7,533 nucleotides of DNA, from assembly GCA_016215765.1 (NCBI GenBank), contig JACRHY010000033.1:1-7533 (forward strand), given 5' to 3'. The stretch comes from Parcubacteria group bacterium. GTDB taxonomy: Bacteria; Patescibacteriota; Minisyncoccia; UBA6257; JACRHY01. This document shows positions 5,911 to 7,533 of the stretch, piece by piece. Every line of letters begins with the position of its first letter. Position 1 is the first letter of the stretch. The notes beneath the pieces are model-generated. The model saw only the letters and a program-made list of their open reading frames with translations. It made no database searches and was not told the DNA's origin. The position numbers and the translations under genes were made by a program.

Positions 5911-7533
5911 ATGAACGCATTCAAAAAAGAAGCGGCGAGAAAACCCGCCTCTCCGGCGGGCGGATCCTCCCGAACGGCCAGATTCGGCCGGTCAAGCAGG
6001 CCGTCTTCCGCGGCGACGCCCGGCCGAACGGCGGGACGCCAAACCAAAATCCAACCTCACGCTTTCCGCGCGACGACGGTGACGCGGGCGGAAGACGAAA
6101 AATTAAGATTCGTTCCTCTCGGCGGACTGGAAGAAGTCGGCCGCAATATGATGTTCTTTGAATACAAAGACGAGATCGTCATTATTGACATGGGACTTCA
6201 ATTTCCCGAAGAAGAAACTCCCGGCATTGACTATATCATCCCGAATATCACCTATCTCAAAAGCAAGAAAGAGAAAATCAAGGGCGTAATTTTAACTCAC
6301 GCCCATCTGGATCACGTCGGCGCCGTTCCTTACATCATTGAAGATCTCGGCAATCCCGTCATTTACACGACGGCGATGACGCGAGGCATTATTGAAAAGC
6401 GCCAGGAAGAATTCCCCAACGCTCCGCGTCTCAAGGTGGAAATCGTTAAAAATCGGGATAAGGTCAAAATATCCAAATATTTTGAAGCGGAGTTTTTCGG
6501 CGTTTCTCACACCGTTCCCGACACTACCGGCGTCGTTTTAAAAACGCCCGTCGGCAACATCGTCCATTTTGCCGATTTTCGCATTGAATACGACGAACAC
6601 GACCACCCGCAAGGATTGGAGGAATTTGAGCGCATCGGGAAAATGGGCATTCATACTCTGCTTATAGACAGCACCCATGCCGAAGAGCCGGGGCGGTCGC
6701 TTTCGGAAAAAGTCGTTGAAAGAAATTTGGAGATAATATTCCGCAAATGCAACGGCCGGATTATTATCGGCATTTTCGCGTCGCTGGTTACCCGAATCGC
6801 GGAAATTTTCAAAATCGCGGAAAAGCTTGACCGGAAAATCGCCGTGAGCGGCCGCTCAATGAAGGATAATATCCAGATCGCTCAAAATCTCGGCTACATC
6901 CGCCCGAAAAAAGAAATGGTTTTCCCGCTGGAAGAAATCGGCAAGTATCGCGACGATAAAGTAATGGTCCTTTCCACCGGCGCCCAGGGAGAGCCGAACG
7001 CCAGCCTGATGAAAATCGTCAACGGCGAGCACAAGCACTTGCAGATTAAGCCGTCCGACACGGTCATTTTCTCTTCCTCCATCATTCCCGGCAACGAACG
7101 CAGCGTTCAGGTGCTCAAAGACAACCTGACAAGACAGGGCGCTTTTATCTATCACTCAAAAATGGTGGATATCCACGCAAGCGGCCACGCCCCCCAGGAC
7201 GATTTGAAGCTTGTCATGAAGCTGATTAAGCCGAAATTCCTCATCCCCATCCACGGTTACTACTTTATGCGCGCCACCAACGCGCGACTCGGGCTGGAGG
7301 TCGGCATTAAAAAAGAAAACACCGTCTTGATGGACAACGGGCAGATGGCGGAGGTCACCGCCGATAAAATAGAAATAGCGAAGGAGACCCTCCCCGCTTT
7401 TTACGTCATGGTTGACGGATTGGGCGTCGGCGACGTCGGCGAAGTCGTTTTGCGCGACCGGCGCGTTTTGGCGCAGGAAGGAATGATCGTCATTATCGCG
7501 ACGCTTGACCGCCACAACGGCCGCCTCCTTAAA
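5911..7533 (+). CDS. rnj: Ribonuclease J (partial, 3' end beyond the right edge)
   Basis: RNase J is a zinc-dependent metallo-beta-lactamase/beta-CASP nuclease with 5'-3' exonuclease and endonuclease activity, used in mRNA decay and rRNA maturation. The frame from ATG 5911 is open for 541 codons to the window end. Residues 1 to about 63 form a low-complexity tail rich in Arg, Lys, Ser, Pro, Ala and Gly, absent from Bacillus RNase J1. The catalytic core then starts at LRFVPLGGLEEVGRN (65-79). Metal and active-site motifs are THAHLDH (His130, His132, Asp134, His135), VSHTVPD (His200), HFADFR (Asp222), IDST (Asp253), SGHAPQDD (His426) and PIHGYY (His448). All are intact. The visible part ends in the linker or C-terminal domain. 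An alternative GTG start at 6079 would remove the tail, but the ATG follows a likely leader and the tail is continuous. No Shine-Dalgarno is present. Confidence 0.94.
   Translation, partial: MNAFKKEAARKPASPAGGSSRTARFGRSSRPSSAATPGRTAGRQTKIQPHAFRATTVTRAEDEKLRFVPLGGLEEVGRNMMFFEYKDEIVIIDMGLQFPEEETPGIDYIIPNITYLKSKKEKIKGVILTHAHLDHVGAVPYIIEDLGNPVIYTTAMTRGIIEKRQEEFPNAPRLKVEIVKNRDKVKISKYFEAEFFGVSHTVPDTTGVVLKTPVGNIVHFADFRIEYDEHDHPQGLEEFERIGKMGIHTLLIDSTHAEEPGRSLSEKVVERNLEIIFRKCNGRIIIGIFASLVTRIAEIFKIAEKLDRKIAVSGRSMKDNIQIAQNLGYIRPKKEMVFPLEEIGKYRDDKVMVLSTGAQGEPNASLMKIVNGEHKHLQIKPSDTVIFSSSIIPGNERSVQVLKDNLTRQGAFIYHSKMVDIHASGHAPQDDLKLVMKLIKPKFLIPIHGYYFMRATNARLGLEVGIKKENTVLMDNGQMAEVTADKIEIAKETLPAFYVMVDGLGVGDVGEVVLRDRRVLAQEGMIVIIATLDRHNGRLLK

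Overview
The window looks like chromosomal DNA of an uncultivated bacterium of the Candidate Phyla Radiation (Patescibacteria, perhaps Parcubacteria). This is inferred from several traits together. Small housekeeping genes are packed tightly, and no start codon has a convincing Shine-Dalgarno sequence. A lone membrane-anchored solute-binding protein follows a short SecG directly. Sugar isomerisation relies on a bifunctional phosphoglucose/phosphomannose isomerase, and RNase J carries a basic N-terminal tail. UGA is used as a stop (gpmI), so the recoded Gracilibacteria/Absconditabacteria are unlikely.

Layout. (1) 1-642, minus strand: the 5' part of an unrecognised gene that runs off the left edge. 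Its product ends, as far as visible, in near-identical 34-residue helical repeats encoded by 102-bp DNA repeats. (2) 643-741: a divergent promoter region. Both promoters would give transcripts with almost no 5' leader. (3) 742-5576, plus strand: a probable operon of gpmI, a YvlD/phage-holin-4-like membrane protein, secG, a membrane-anchored family 5 solute-binding protein, and a bifunctional PGI/PMI. It probably ends in a hairpin terminator just after the last stop. (4) 5577-5910: an intergenic region with that hairpin, a tRNA-Leu(CAG), a large imperfect palindrome of about 84 bp and a G-free, A-rich 50-nt leader. (5) 5911-7533, plus strand: the gene for RNase J, cut by the right edge.

The operon joins two sugar-phosphate enzymes (hexose-phosphate isomerisation and the 3PG/2PG step of glycolysis) with envelope functions (SecG, holin-like protein, solute-binding protein). 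RNase J is the main mRNA decay and RNA maturation nuclease in bacteria that lack RNase E. The two edge genes (1-642 minus, 5911-7533 plus) were read by direct translation and are open to the window ends.

I see no CRISPR array, transposase, toxin-antitoxin pair or recognisable defence system. The two things least explained by known families are the tandem-repeat protein at the left edge and the palindrome behind the tRNA.
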